DNA from: Pseudomonas fluorescens | Lineage (GTDB): Bacteria > Pseudomonadota > Gammaproteobacteria > Pseudomonadales > Pseudomonadaceae | Assembly (NCBI RefSeq): GCF_001623525.1 | Contig: NZ_CP015225.1 | Span: 6,336,501 to 6,400,500 of the forward strand | Direction of reading: 5' to 3' | Length of the DNA stretch: 64,000 nucleotides | Part shown: positions 50,369 through 60,407 of the stretch, piece after piece | Numbering within the stretch: position 1 is the first letter of the stretch | How the letters are laid out: each line of letters opens with the position of its first letter | Program-made: the position numbers and the translations under genes | The notes under the pieces: generated by a model | Seen by the model: only the letters and a program-made list of their open reading frames with translations | The model's database searches: none | What the model was told of the DNA's origin: nothing

Positions 50369-51036
50369 ACGGCGAACCTTTTTTGCAGACGCTTGACCAG
50401 CTGCGAGGCGGCAAAGCTGACGGTGAAGTACACGAGACCTGCGATGATCAGGAACTCATTGGAGCGGCCGATGATGTCGCCACTGGCCCGCGAAGCATTG
50501 AGGAAGTCCACCAGGCCGACCGTGTAGACCAACGAGGTGTCCTGAAACAGGATGATGCTTTGTTGCAACAGCAGCGGGGTCATCTTGCGAAACGCCTGGG
50601 GCAGGATGATCAGGCGCATGGTCTGGCCGTAATTCATCCCCAGTGCCTGGGCGGCCCCCATCTGGCCCTTGGGAATCGACTGCACGCCAGCCCGGACGAT
50701 TTCGCAGAAGTACGCCGCTTCGAACATCATGAACGCCACGATGCAGGAACCGAATGCCCCGATCGGCGTATCTTCGCCGGTGATCCAGCGCAGCACGAAC
50801 GGTACCGCCAGGTAGAACCAGGTGATCACCAGCAGCAGCGGGATCGAGCGGAAATAGTTGACGTAGGCGCCAGCGATATTGGAGACCAGCTTGTTATGGG
50901 ACAGGCGCATCAGCGCCAGGATCGTGCCGAGGATGATCCCGCCGACCACGCCCAAGGCCATCAGCTTGAGGGTCATCACCATGCCGTTCCACAAACCGGG
51001 AATGGCCGGGATGATGCCAGTGAAGTCGAATTCCAT
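50365..51036 (-). CDS. aatM: Acidic amino acid ABC transporter permease AatM
   Basis: A 223-residue HisM/GltK-type permease with about five membrane helices and the EAA loop (ARDS-like region around [21 protein letters not shown]). It starts in the aatQ stop codon, sharing one base. It forms the inner-membrane pore with AatQ. Confidence 0.94.
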
Positions 51037-51782
51037 TATTTACCCCCCACGGAGATCAGGCCGGGCACCGCGACTTTCTTCTCGACCATGCGCATGAGCA
51101 GCATCAGGCTCATGTTCAGGGTGAAATAGATCAGCGTGGCCAGGGTAAAGGCTTCGAACAGGTTGGCGGAGAACTCGGCGGTCTGCTTGGTCTGCGCGAG
51201 CAACTCCATCAGGCCGATCAGCGAGGCCACGGAGGAGTTCTTGAAGACGTTGAGGAATTCCGAGGTAAGCGGCGGAATGATGATCCGGTAGGCCTGGGGC
51301 AGCAGCACGTTCCAGTAGATCTGCGGCAGCTTGAAGCCCATGGCACGGGCGGCGGATTCCTGGCCGCGCGGCAGCGCCTGGATACCGGTACGCACCTGTT
51401 CGCAAACACGGGCGGCGGTGAACAGGCCCAGGCACACGACGACGCTCAGGTAGGCCGAGGTGGTTGGGTTCAGGTCCTGCTTGTACCACTCCTGCATATC
51501 GGCGGGCAGCAGGTCCGGCACCAGGAAGTACCAGATGAACAGCTGAACCAGCAGCGGCACATTACGGAAAAGCTCCACATAGCACGTGGCGATACCCGAT
51601 ACGAGCCGGTTCGGCACGGTACGCATGACGCCTAGTATCGAGCCGAGCAGCAGGGCGATGATCCAGGCTACGATGGCGATGGCGATGGTCCAGCCCAAGC
51701 CGGACACGTACCAGTCGAGATAGGTCTCGCTGCCCACGCCGGTAGACTTGAAGAACACGCCCCAGTCCCAGTTGTAATTCAT
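51036..51782 (-). CDS. aatQ: Acidic amino acid ABC transporter permease AatQ
   Basis: A 248-residue HisQ/GltJ-type permease with an N-terminal NYNWDWGVFF segment and the EAA motif around ESAARAMGFKLPQIYWNVLLPQA. It lies 190 bp downstream of aatJ, behind a hairpin that probably reduces read-through. Confidence 0.94.
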   Translation of the reverse strand: MNYNWDWGVFFKSTGVGSETYLDWYVSGLGWTIAIAIVAWIIALLLGSILGVMRTVPNRLVSGIATCYVELFRNVPLLVQLFIWYFLVPDLLPADMQEWYKQDLNPTTSAYLSVVVCLGLFTAARVCEQVRTGIQALPRGQESAARAMGFKLPQIYWNVLLPQAYRIIIPPLTSEFLNVFKNSSVASLIGLMELLAQTKQTAEFSANLFEAFTLATLIYFTLNMSLMLLMRMVEKKVAVPGLISVGGK

Positions 51783-51926
51783 TAGGGTCTCCCCTCAGAT
51801 CGTTCGATGTACAAATGCCCGCCTGGGGAAACTCCGTTCCCGCCCGACTTGTAGGCCAGGCACACGCGATCGGCTCGACAGCCACCGGTTCGAGTGTTTC
51901 CAGATTTGCCAGCAGGGAGTGACCAT

Positions 51927-51955
51927 CCCCTGAAAGGGCCGGGCCCTTTCAGGGG
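51927..51955 (-). promoter_or_regulatory. Strong hairpin between aatJ and aatQ
   Basis: CCCCTGAAAGGGCC and its complement form an almost uninterrupted 14-bp stem about 17 bp after the aatJ stop. There is no U-tract on the minus strand, so it is more likely to protect the aatJ mRNA 3' end, and so raise binding-protein levels, than to end transcription fully. Confidence 0.75.
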
Positions 51956-51972
51956 ATAAGGTTAGTCAGAAA

Positions 51973-52887
51973 TCAGGATTTCTTGTCGTCAGCCGCTTTA
52001 TCGGTCGGCTTGGCGATCAGTGCCTTGAGTTCGTCGCTCATCGGGAAGTTCAGGTTCAGGCCTTTTGGCGGGATAGGTTGCATGAACCATTTTTCGTAGA
52101 TCTTGTTGATCTCGCCCGAAGCGTAGGTGGCCTTGATGGCGTCATCGACAGCCTTTTTGAACGGCTCGTCGCCCTTGCGCATCATGCAGCCATAGATTTC
52201 GTAGGACTGTGGGGTGCCGGTCACGGCCCAGTCATCGGCTTTCTTGGCCTTGGCGGCTTCGCCAGCCAGCAGGGCGTCGTCCATCATGAACGCGACGGCA
52301 CGACCCGATTCCAGCATCTGGAAGGATTCGCCATGGTCCTTGGCGGAGATGACGTTCATGCCCATCTGCTTGTCGGCGTTCATCGCCTTGAGGATGCGCT
52401 CGGACGTGGTGCCGGCGGTGGTCACGACGTTCTTGCCCTTGAGGTCATCGAAATCCTTGTACTTGGAATCTTTCTTGGAGAGCAGCTTGGTGCCGATCTC
52501 GAAAATGCCAACGGAGAAGTCAACCTGCTGCTGACGCTCGACGTTGTTGGTGGTGGAGCCGCATTCCAGGTCCACGGTGCCGTTCTGCACCAGTGGGATA
52601 CGGGTTTGCGAGGTGACCAGGTTGTATTTGATCTGCAGGTTGGGCAGGTCCAAGTCTTTTTTCAGTGCTTCGACGACTTTCATCTGGATATCGTGGGAGT
52701 AGCCAACCGGTTTGCCGGAAGCGTCCGCGATGTAGGAAAACGGAATGGAAGCGTCGCGATGGCCAAGCGTGATAACGCCGGACTCTTTGATCTTTTTCAG
52801 CGTGCCGGTCAGTTCGGCTGCGAAAACCGGGGTGCTGATCAGAGCGGCAGCCATGGCTGCGCCCAGGAGATGGGGAACGATACGCAT
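51973..52887 (-). CDS. aatJ: Glutamate/aspartate periplasmic binding protein AatJ
   Basis: The 304-residue precursor has a signal peptide ending in VFA near residue 23. The mature protein is a family-3 solute-binding protein, with GVITLGHRDASIPFSYI at the start of lobe 1 and the SSTTNNVERQQQVDFS-like ligand segment (CGSTTNN). It feeds AatQMP. The ATG at 52887 has a GAGGAAA site; the frame is open upstream to 52986 without similarity. A sigma-54 promoter and an AauR box lie upstream. Confidence 0.95.
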   Translation of the reverse strand: MRIVPHLLGAAMAAALISTPVFAAELTGTLKKIKESGVITLGHRDASIPFSYIADASGKPVGYSHDIQMKVVEALKKDLDLPNLQIKYNLVTSQTRIPLVQNGTVDLECGSTTNNVERQQQVDFSVGIFEIGTKLLSKKDSKYKDFDDLKGKNVVTTAGTTSERILKAMNADKQMGMNVISAKDHGESFQMLESGRAVAFMMDDALLAGEAAKAKKADDWAVTGTPQSYEIYGCMMRKGDEPFKKAVDDAIKATYASGEINKIYEKWFMQPIPPKGLNLNFPMSDELKALIAKPTDKAADDKKS

Positions 52888-53004
52888 CGATGTTTCCTCG
52901 ACATTGTTTTTTTTATTTCGGCCGGTTTGTCGGCCCTGAGTACTTCGAAGTGCCTGGCAGCTCCTGTTGTGTTGGCGTACAGGCATTCGTCTCCAGAAGT
53001 GTAG

Positions 53005-53022
53005 AGCATGACTCGTGCCAGG
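53005..53022 (-). promoter_or_regulatory. Sigma-54 promoter of the aatJ operon
   Basis: The minus strand reads CCTGGCACGAGTCATGCT. TGGCACG matches the -24 consensus fully; the -12 element is ATGC instead of TTGC; the GG-GC spacing is exactly 10 bp. The start is predicted near 52994, giving a leader of about 105 nt. Confidence 0.82.
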
Positions 53023-53127
53023 CCAGGGCTGTCTGTTTAACTTGTTGTTTTATATGGTAATTAATGTTTTGTTTCAGGTTTATGCGGGCTGCTTTATCCG
53101 GTTAGCCGAACTGACGGGCGGGTCATG

Positions 53128-53141
53128 TTCGGAAAACCGAA
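53128..53141. promoter_or_regulatory. AauR-type operator
   Basis: TTCGG-AAAA-CCGAA is a perfect palindrome matching the TTCGG-N4-CCGAA site that I recall for AauR. It lies about 105 bp upstream of the aatJ sigma-54 promoter, a usual distance for an enhancer site. Confidence 0.8.
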
Positions 53142-53165
53142 TGGCTTGAGCCCGTCTCGATCCAT

Positions 53166-53252
53166 TGTGGGAGCGAGCATGCTCGCGATAGCGGTGTGGC
53201 GGTCCCATACAGGGTTGAATGTGCTGGCCTCATCGCGAGCAAGCTCGCTTGT
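53166..53252. repeat. Palindromic repeat pair, third family
   Basis: GTGGGAGCGAGCATGCTCGCGATAGC on the left and CATCGCGAGCAAGCTCGCTTG on the right. It separates the aatJ control region from the glpD terminator. Confidence 0.88.
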
Positions 53253-53296
53253 ATGTTTAGACTTGAAAGGGTGGGCGGAGGTGGATGCCACATAGC

Positions 53297-53330
53297 AAAA
53301 AGCCCCTGAATCGCTGGATTCAGGGGCTTT
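53297..53330 (-). terminator. glpD terminator
   Basis: AAAGCCCCTGAATC and GATTCAGGGGCTTT form a 14-bp stem 20 bp beyond the glpD stop. On the minus strand it is followed by a short T run (CTTTTTGC). Confidence 0.92.
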
Positions 53331-53349
53331 GGGTTTTGCGGGATATCCG

Positions 53350-54888
53350 TCAGGCCGCTTCGATCTTGCGGCGGTTGTGCTCGACCTTGTCCAGGTACTG
53401 CTGCAGTTTCTCCTGCTCGACCGGGGTGGTGAACAAGCCCAGCTTGCTGCGGCGCCACAGGATGTCCTGGGCATCGACGGCCCACTCGTCGCTGCACAGG
53501 TAGTCGACTTCGCGCGTATAGAGGCCGGCGCCGATGTGCTCACCCAAGTCGCCCAGGTTGTGCACGCCTTCGAGCATGCGCCAGGTGCGGCTGCCGTAGG
53601 TCGTGGCCCAGCGGCGTGCGATGTCGGTTGGCAGCCAGTCGAACTTGTCGCGGATCGCCGAGCACAGCGCCTGCGGGGTGGTCATGTTTTCGCCGCCGGG
53701 GAGGGCCTCTACGGCGGTCCAGCCCGGACGCATTTGCGTGAAATACGGGGCCAGTTGTGCCATCGCCGATTCGGCCAACTTGCGATAGGTGGTCAGCTTG
53801 CCGCCGAACACCGACAGCAAGGGGGCTTCTTCACCGCCACCCGACAGCGCCAGGGTGTAGTCGCGGGTCACGGCCGATGGGTTGTCGGATTCGTCGTTAC
53901 ACAGTGGGCGTACACCGGAATAGCTGTGCAGGATATCGTCGCGGCTGATCTGCTTCTTGAAGTGGGCGTTGACCACCTTCAACAGGTAATCGGTTTCACC
54001 CTCGGTGATCGCCACTTTGGCCGGGTCACCGGTGTATTCGCGATCAGTCGTGCCGATCAGGGTGAACTGGTTAAGGTACGGAATGGTGAACACGATGCGC
54101 TGGTCTTCGTTCTGCAGAATGTGCGCATGTTCGCCTTCGTAGAGTTTCGGCACGATCAGGTGGCTGCCCTGGATCAGACGGATGCCATAGGGCGATTCCA
54201 GCTTCAGGTCATCGCGAATGAACTTGGCGACCCACGGGCCGGCGGCGTTGACCAGGGCCTTGGCGCGGATCGAAAACAGGCTGCCGTCGGCACGTTCCAG
54301 GTGCAGGTGCCACAGGCCTTTGCTGCGGCGGGCATTCACGCAGCGCGTGCGGGTGTGGATGTGCGCGCCTTTTTCCCGGGCGGCCATGGCGTTGAGTACC
54401 ACCAGCCGCGCATCGTCGACCCAGCAGTCGGAATATTCGAAACCTTTGGTGATCTCGCTTTTCAATGCGCTGTCGGCACCGAACTTCAGGCTTTTGGAGC
54501 CGGCGAGCTGCTCACGCTTGCCCAGGTGATCGTAGAGGAACAGGCCGGCGCGAATCATCCAGGCCGGGCGCAGATGCGGGCGGTGAGGCAATACGAAGCG
54601 CATTTGCTTGACGATGTGCGGGGCCTTGGTCAGCAGCACTTCGCGCTCGGCCAGCGCTTCGCGCACCAGGCGGAATTCGTAATGTTCGAGGTAACGCAGG
54701 CCGCCGTGGATCAGCTTGCTGCTGGCCGACGATGTGTGGCTGGCCAGGTCGTCCTTTTCGCAAAGGAACACCGAAAGACCGCGACCGGCAGCGTCCGCGG
54801 CAATCCCCACGCCGTTGATCCCGCCACCAATGACGGCGATGTCGTAAATCTCGGCGAGAGGGGGCGTAGGCAAGGTAGAAGTGGGCAT
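53350..54888 (-). CDS. glpD: Aerobic glycerol-3-phosphate dehydrogenase
   Basis: A 512-residue FAD enzyme of the inner membrane that oxidises glycerol-3-phosphate to dihydroxyacetone phosphate and feeds electrons to the quinone pool. The FAD motif DIAVIGGGINGVGIA lies near residue 17. LIHGGLRYLEHYEF and VRPLC-type segments follow. The ATG at 54888 gives the family N-terminus; an in-frame start at 54942 overlaps the operators. Tandem GlpR-like sites lie 25-65 bp upstream. Confidence 0.96.
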   Translation of the reverse strand: MPTSTLPTPPLAEIYDIAVIGGGINGVGIAADAAGRGLSVFLCEKDDLASHTSSASSKLIHGGLRYLEHYEFRLVREALAEREVLLTKAPHIVKQMRFVLPHRPHLRPAWMIRAGLFLYDHLGKREQLAGSKSLKFGADSALKSEITKGFEYSDCWVDDARLVVLNAMAAREKGAHIHTRTRCVNARRSKGLWHLHLERADGSLFSIRAKALVNAAGPWVAKFIRDDLKLESPYGIRLIQGSHLIVPKLYEGEHAHILQNEDQRIVFTIPYLNQFTLIGTTDREYTGDPAKVAITEGETDYLLKVVNAHFKKQISRDDILHSYSGVRPLCNDESDNPSAVTRDYTLALSGGGEEAPLLSVFGGKLTTYRKLAESAMAQLAPYFTQMRPGWTAVEALPGGENMTTPQALCSAIRDKFDWLPTDIARRWATTYGSRTWRMLEGVHNLGDLGEHIGAGLYTREVDYLCSDEWAVDAQDILWRRSKLGLFTTPVEQEKLQQYLDKVEHNRRKIEAA

Positions 54889-54914
54889 CGGCTGGCCTCG
54901 GGCTCTTTTTCGCA

Positions 54915-54953
54915 ATATTTGAATTCGAACATAAATGTTCATTTGCGAAAATA
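54915..54953. promoter_or_regulatory. Tandem GlpR-like operators upstream of glpD
   Basis: Two overlapping 20-bp sites, 54915-54934 (with TTCGAACAT) and 54934-54953 (with AATGTTC and CGAA), each match about 13 of 20 bases of the E. coli GlpR operator. Between them GAACATAAATGTTC is a perfect palindrome, and outer TTTTCGCAA/TTGCGAAAA arms enclose the set. Confidence 0.68.
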
Positions 54954-55068
54954 CTAGCCCATAAAGACCGCAACAGCCAGCAGACTTCGATTGAAAATAC
55001 TGATCAAAGGAAGCTGAAAGGAAAATTTTCGAACACGAAGACAGCTTGAGGCAGATAGAAAGGCATCT

Positions 55069-55197
55069 GTGGCGAGGGGATTTATCCCCGTTGGGTTGCG
55101 AAGCAACCCTAGACTCCGGCGACTCGGTGTATCAGGCAAATTGAGTGACTGTGTTGGGGTTGCTGCGCAACCCAGCGGGGATAAATCCCCTCGCCAC
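55069..55197. repeat. Palindromic repeat doublet, ATTTATCC subfamily, copy 2
   Basis: GTGGCGAGGGGATTTATCCCC stems at both edges with GTTGGGTTGCGAAGCAACCC and its mirror inside. It lies between glpR and glpD on the minus strand. Confidence 0.93.
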
Positions 55198-55214
55198 AGA
55201 GGACCGGAAGGGCG

Positions 55215-55970
55215 TCAGACCACTTCCAGGCGAATCTTGTGCTGGCTCAGCAACTGCGCCAGGGCCGGCACCGGTTGCTGGTCGGTCACCAGGCAGTCGA
55301 TCAGGCTGATGGGGCCCAGGCGGACCATGGCATTGCGCCCGAACTTGCTGGAGTCCGCCGCCAGCAGCACTTGCCGGGCGTTGGCGATGATGGCTTGGGA
55401 AACCCGTACTTCCTGATAGTCGAAGTCCAGCAGGCTGCCGTCTTCATCGATCCCGCTGATGCCCACCAGGGCGAAGTCGACCTTGAACTGGTTGATGAAG
55501 TCGACGCTCGCCTGGCCCACCACGCCGCCGTCACGCCGTACGTTGCCGCCAGCGATCAGGACTTCGAAGTCGTCCTTGGCACTGAGGATCGAAGCCACGT
55601 GCAGGTTATTGGTGATGACCTTCAGATGGTTGTGATTGAGCAGCGCCCGGGCAATGGATTCGGTGGTGGTGCCGATGTTGATGAACAGCGAGGCATGATC
55701 GGGGATCTGGGCGGCGATGGCTTCGGCGATGCGTTGCTTCTCGTCGCGCATCTGATCGGCGCGCATGGCGTAGGCGGTGTTTTCCACGCTTGAATCGTAG
55801 GCGGCGCCGCCGTGGTAGCGACGCAGCAGGTTCACCTCCGCCAGTTGGTTGATATCGCGGCGAATGGTTTGCGGGGTGACGACGAATAGCTGCGCCATTT
55901 CCTCGATGCTGACATAGCCGCGTTCGCGGACCAGTTCGAGGATTTGCTGCTGGCGGGGAGGCAGATTCAT
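55215..55970 (-). CDS. glpR: Glycerol-3-phosphate regulon repressor
   Basis: A 251-residue DeoR-family repressor. The N-terminal helix-turn-helix contains [25 protein letters not shown]. The effector domain has [13 protein letters not shown], a phosphosugar-binding loop, and [17 protein letters not shown]. It represses glpFK and glpD until glycerol-3-phosphate binds. It sits between glpK and glpD, as in other pseudomonads. Confidence 0.94.
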   Translation of the reverse strand: MNLPPRQQQILELVRERGYVSIEEMAQLFVVTPQTIRRDINQLAEVNLLRRYHGGAAYDSSVENTAYAMRADQMRDEKQRIAEAIAAQIPDHASLFINIGTTTESIARALLNHNHLKVITNNLHVASILSAKDDFEVLIAGGNVRRDGGVVGQASVDFINQFKVDFALVGISGIDEDGSLLDFDYQEVRVSQAIIANARQVLLAADSSKFGRNAMVRLGPISLIDCLVTDQQPVPALAQLLSQHKIRLEVV

Positions 55971-56055
55971 GGGGCTTCCTTTGGGCTGCCGTACAAAATT
56001 TGCCCATGATGCCGCAGGAATCCACTTCCGACCAGTTTCAGAGCCTTATCAGGCT

Positions 56056-57654
<1,599 letters not shown>

Positions 57655-58506
57655 TCAGGATGTTCTGGGCTTGCCGTCAATGGCCGGTTCTGCATCCTTT
57701 GTAGCAGTTATGGCGCTGGGCAGGTGGCGGGCAATCAAGCCGCGATAAGCCGCAGCACCCAGGCATGCACCCACAATCGGGGCAAAAACAGGAACCAGGA
57801 AGTACGGGATGTCGCGCCCGCCCGTGAGGGAAATTTCACCCCAGCCGGTGAAGAAAGTCATCAGTTTAGGGCCGAAGTCCCGCGCCGGGTTCATCGCAAA
57901 GCCTGTCAGCGGCCCCATGGAGCTGCCGATCACCGCAATCAGCAGGCCGATCAGCAGTGGCGCCAGCGGGCCGCGAGGCAAACCATTGTTGTCATCGGTC
58001 AGGGACATGATCACTCCCATCAGGATGGCCGTGATGATCACCTCCACGAGGAAGGCTTGGCCGGTGGACAGTGCGGCGTGGGGGTAGGTGGAAAACACCG
58101 AGGCCAGTTCGAGGCTGGCTTGGGTGCCTCTAATCATGTGCCGAGACTGTTCGAAATCGAAGAATAGGTTGCTGTACAGCGTGTAGACCAGAAATGCGCC
58201 GCAGAAAGCACCGGCCACTTGGGACAGCATATAGAAAGGCAGCTTGCGCTTTTCGAAGCCGGTGAAAATGCACAGGGCAATGCTGACGGCGGGGTTGAGA
58301 TGGGCGCCGGAAATGCCCGCGCTCAGATAGATCGCCATGCTGACGCCGACACCCCAGATGAGGCTGATTTCCCACAATCCGAAGCTGGCACCCGCTACCT
58401 TGAGGGCTGCGACGCAACCGGTGCCAAAAAAAATCAGTAGGGCAGTGCCCAGGAATTCAGCCAGGCATTGGCTGGGCAGGGACGGCTGTTGTAAAGCAGT
58501 TGTCAT
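57655..58506 (-). CDS. glpF: Glycerol facilitator (aquaglyceroporin)
   Basis: A 283-residue major intrinsic protein with six membrane helices and two half-helices carrying the NPA motifs: GAHLNPAVS and FAMNPARDFGP. The Asp after the second NPA-R is typical of glycerol channels. It lets glycerol enter down its gradient for GlpK. First gene of glpFK. Confidence 0.96.
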   Translation of the reverse strand: MTTALQQPSLPSQCLAEFLGTALLIFFGTGCVAALKVAGASFGLWEISLIWGVGVSMAIYLSAGISGAHLNPAVSIALCIFTGFEKRKLPFYMLSQVAGAFCGAFLVYTLYSNLFFDFEQSRHMIRGTQASLELASVFSTYPHAALSTGQAFLVEVIITAILMGVIMSLTDDNNGLPRGPLAPLLIGLLIAVIGSSMGPLTGFAMNPARDFGPKLMTFFTGWGEISLTGGRDIPYFLVPVFAPIVGACLGAAAYRGLIARHLPSAITATKDAEPAIDGKPRTS

Positions 58507-58623
58507 TCAAACCTCGGTTTTTTGTTGTTTTGCTGCGCCTTCGATAAAGCTCGATTGCGCGATCTCCAACGAGGCAGGATCCCCATCCTGATCTCGAGTT
58601 GCTGCTTGAGACCTGCGATATGA

Positions 58624-58666
58624 CTTTCAGTTTCGAAAAAATATAGACAAGAAACGCTGGTGTCAA
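58624..58666 (-). promoter_or_regulatory. glpFK promoter with candidate GlpR site
   Basis: On the minus strand TTGACA (58666-58661) and TATTTT (58643-58638) are spaced by 17 bp. The bases at 58624-58643, with TTTCAGTTTCGAAA, resemble a GlpR half-palindrome and overlap the -10. The leader to glpF would be about 120 nt. Confidence 0.6.
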
Positions 58667-58829
58667 AGGTCGAAAGTGAACCGTCGGTCACATTTCAACT
58701 ATTCGTGACGTGAATGACTCTTGCGCTGGCGGCGGATCACCGGCACTCACGACGCCCTCCCAAGCCTTTTCGCTGGCGATGGCTTAGAATCCGGCCACTC
58801 TTTTTTTCATTTCCTTGTCAGGAGCAGTC

Positions 58830-59300
58830 ATGACACCCGCGTTGGATCTGCTTAAGAAAGTGCGCGCCGAACATCGCATTCACAGTTACGAACACGATCC
58901 CAAGGCCGCGTCCTACGGTTTGGAAGCGGCGGAAAAGCTCGGCCTGGATCCGGCGCAGGTGTTCAAGACGTTGTTGGCGGCCAGCGAAAAGGGTGAACTG
59001 TTGGTGGCGGTGGTGCCCGTGGCCGGAAGCCTGGATTTGAAAGGTCTGGCCCATGCCGCCGGGGTGAAAAAGGTCGAGATGGCCGACCCCGCCGCTGCGC
59101 AGCGTTCGACCGGTTATTTACTGGGTGGGATCAGCCCGCTGGGGCAGAAGAAGCGCCTGCGCACCTTTATCGACAGTTCCGCACAGCCGCTCGCCAGCAT
59201 GTTTGTCAGTGCGGGAAGACGCGGCTTGGAAGTCGAGTTGGCGCCTTCGGTATTGAAGGAGCACACCGGGGCGACGTTTGCTGACATTGGGCGCGCTTGA
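58830..59300 (+). CDS. ybaK: Cys-tRNA(Pro)/Cys-tRNA(Cys) deacylase YbaK
   Basis: A 156-residue single-domain editing protein homologous to the INS domain of ProRS. It hydrolyses Cys-tRNA(Pro) made in error. The catalytic lysine is in QVFKTLLAA at about residue 46. [12 protein letters not shown] and LEVELAP are family signatures. The ATG at 58830 has an AGGAGC site; a start five codons earlier lacks one. Confidence 0.93.
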   Translation: MTPALDLLKKVRAEHRIHSYEHDPKAASYGLEAAEKLGLDPAQVFKTLLAASEKGELLVAVVPVAGSLDLKGLAHAAGVKKVEMADPAAAQRSTGYLLGGISPLGQKKRLRTFIDSSAQPLASMFVSAGRRGLEVELAPSVLKEHTGATFADIGRA

Positions 59301-59303
59301 ATA

Positions 59304-59342
59304 ACGGCTGCGCAGCCGAGCGGGAGCCAGCGCACTCGCCAC
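59304..59342. repeat. Half copy of the main palindromic repeat
   Basis: CGGCTGCGCAGCCGAGCGGGAGCCAGCGCACTCGCCAC is a degenerate right-hand unit without its partner, immediately after ybaK. Confidence 0.75.
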
Positions 59343-59475
59343 AAGGGCATGAAAGGCTAAGCTTGGCGTCAGAGCTTCCATCCCCCGCTGTAGGGTGAAA
59401 ATTCTACTGATCTGTCACTGGATAAGCTGTGCCGCTGCGCCGCATGCTGGCGCATCAAAAAAAAGGAGAAGTGCC

Positions 59476-60258
59476 ATGCAGCTTGCGTTTCATCAGGTCG
59501 ATGCGTTCAGTGACCGGCCGTTCGGCGGTAACCCGGCGATGGTCTATCGCCTCGACGGCTGGCTTGCTGATGACTTGATGCAGAAGATCGCCGCCGAACA
59601 TAACCTGGCTGAAACCGCGTTTCTGGTGCGTGAAGGCCAGCATTGGCATATCCGCTGGTTCACGCCCACCACCGAAGTCCCGCTGTGCGGGCACGCCACG
59701 TTGGCCAGCGCTTATGTACTGTTCGAGGTCTACCACGAACCCGTAGGGCGGCTGGATTTCATCTGCAAGTCCGGGGCGTTGAGCGTCACGCGCGAAGGTG
59801 ATCGGCTGTGGCTGGATTTTCCGGCCATCGTGCCCGCCGAGCTGGGGGCATCCCTGGCAGTCCAGAGTGCCTTGGGTGTCGAAGCGGTGGACGTGCTGAG
59901 CTCCAACGAACTGTTCGTGGTGCTGGAGTCGGAGCAAGCGGTGCTCGATTGCAAGCCGGACATGGCGGCCCTGGCTAAACTGCCTTGGCCGGGCGCTATC
60001 GTGACCGCGCCGGGGAGCAAGCATGATTTTGTTTCGCGCTATTTTGCCCCGGCGATTGGCATCAACGAAGACCCGGTGACCGGCTCGACCCACTGCAGCT
60101 TGATTCCCTACTGGTCCAAACGCTTGGGTAAACACGGGCTGACGGCTTATCAATGCTCGGCCCGGGGCGGGGCGTTGTTCTGCCGGTTGGAGGGTGAGCG
60201 GGTGAAGATCGGCGGGAATGCGACGTTGGTGGCCAGTGGGACGTTGATGCTGGGTTGA
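59476..60258 (+). CDS. PhzF-family isomerase-like protein
   Basis: A 260-residue protein of the PhzF/diaminopimelate-epimerase fold. HQVDAFSDRPFGGNPAMV opens the protein and HNLAETAF holds the conserved Glu that acts as acid/base. GINEDPVTGSTHC in the second half mirrors the family active site. It is not part of a phenazine operon, so another isomerisation substrate is likely. The ATG at 59476 has an AAAAGGAGAA site; a longer frame upstream is not coding. Confidence 0.9.
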   Translation: MQLAFHQVDAFSDRPFGGNPAMVYRLDGWLADDLMQKIAAEHNLAETAFLVREGQHWHIRWFTPTTEVPLCGHATLASAYVLFEVYHEPVGRLDFICKSGALSVTREGDRLWLDFPAIVPAELGASLAVQSALGVEAVDVLSSNELFVVLESEQAVLDCKPDMAALAKLPWPGAIVTAPGSKHDFVSRYFAPAIGINEDPVTGSTHCSLIPYWSKRLGKHGLTAYQCSARGGALFCRLEGERVKIGGNATLVASGTLMLG

Positions 60259-60279
60259 CACCACGGTCTGTGCACTTCT

Positions 60280-60399
60280 GTGGCGAGGGAGCTTGCTCCC
60301 GCTGGGCTGCGAAGCAGCCCTCAAAACAGTCACCTCGGCCTACATCTACCTGATCCACCGCGTTGTCAGGTTTTAGGGCTGCTGCGCAGCCCAGCGGGT
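60280..60399. repeat. Truncated palindromic repeat doublet, copy 8
   Basis: The left GTGGCGAGGGAGCTTGCTCC unit is intact. The right unit keeps GGGCTGCTGCGCAGCCCAGCGGG and then breaks off where GAGCAAGCTC should follow, eight bases before the stop of the ABC gene. Confidence 0.88.
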
Positions 60400-60407
60400 A
60401 TCCGGCG

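Noticed and set aside
53329..54957. 542-codon open frame antisense to glpD
   Set aside because: Opposite a full-length FAD enzyme with conserved motifs; shadow frame.
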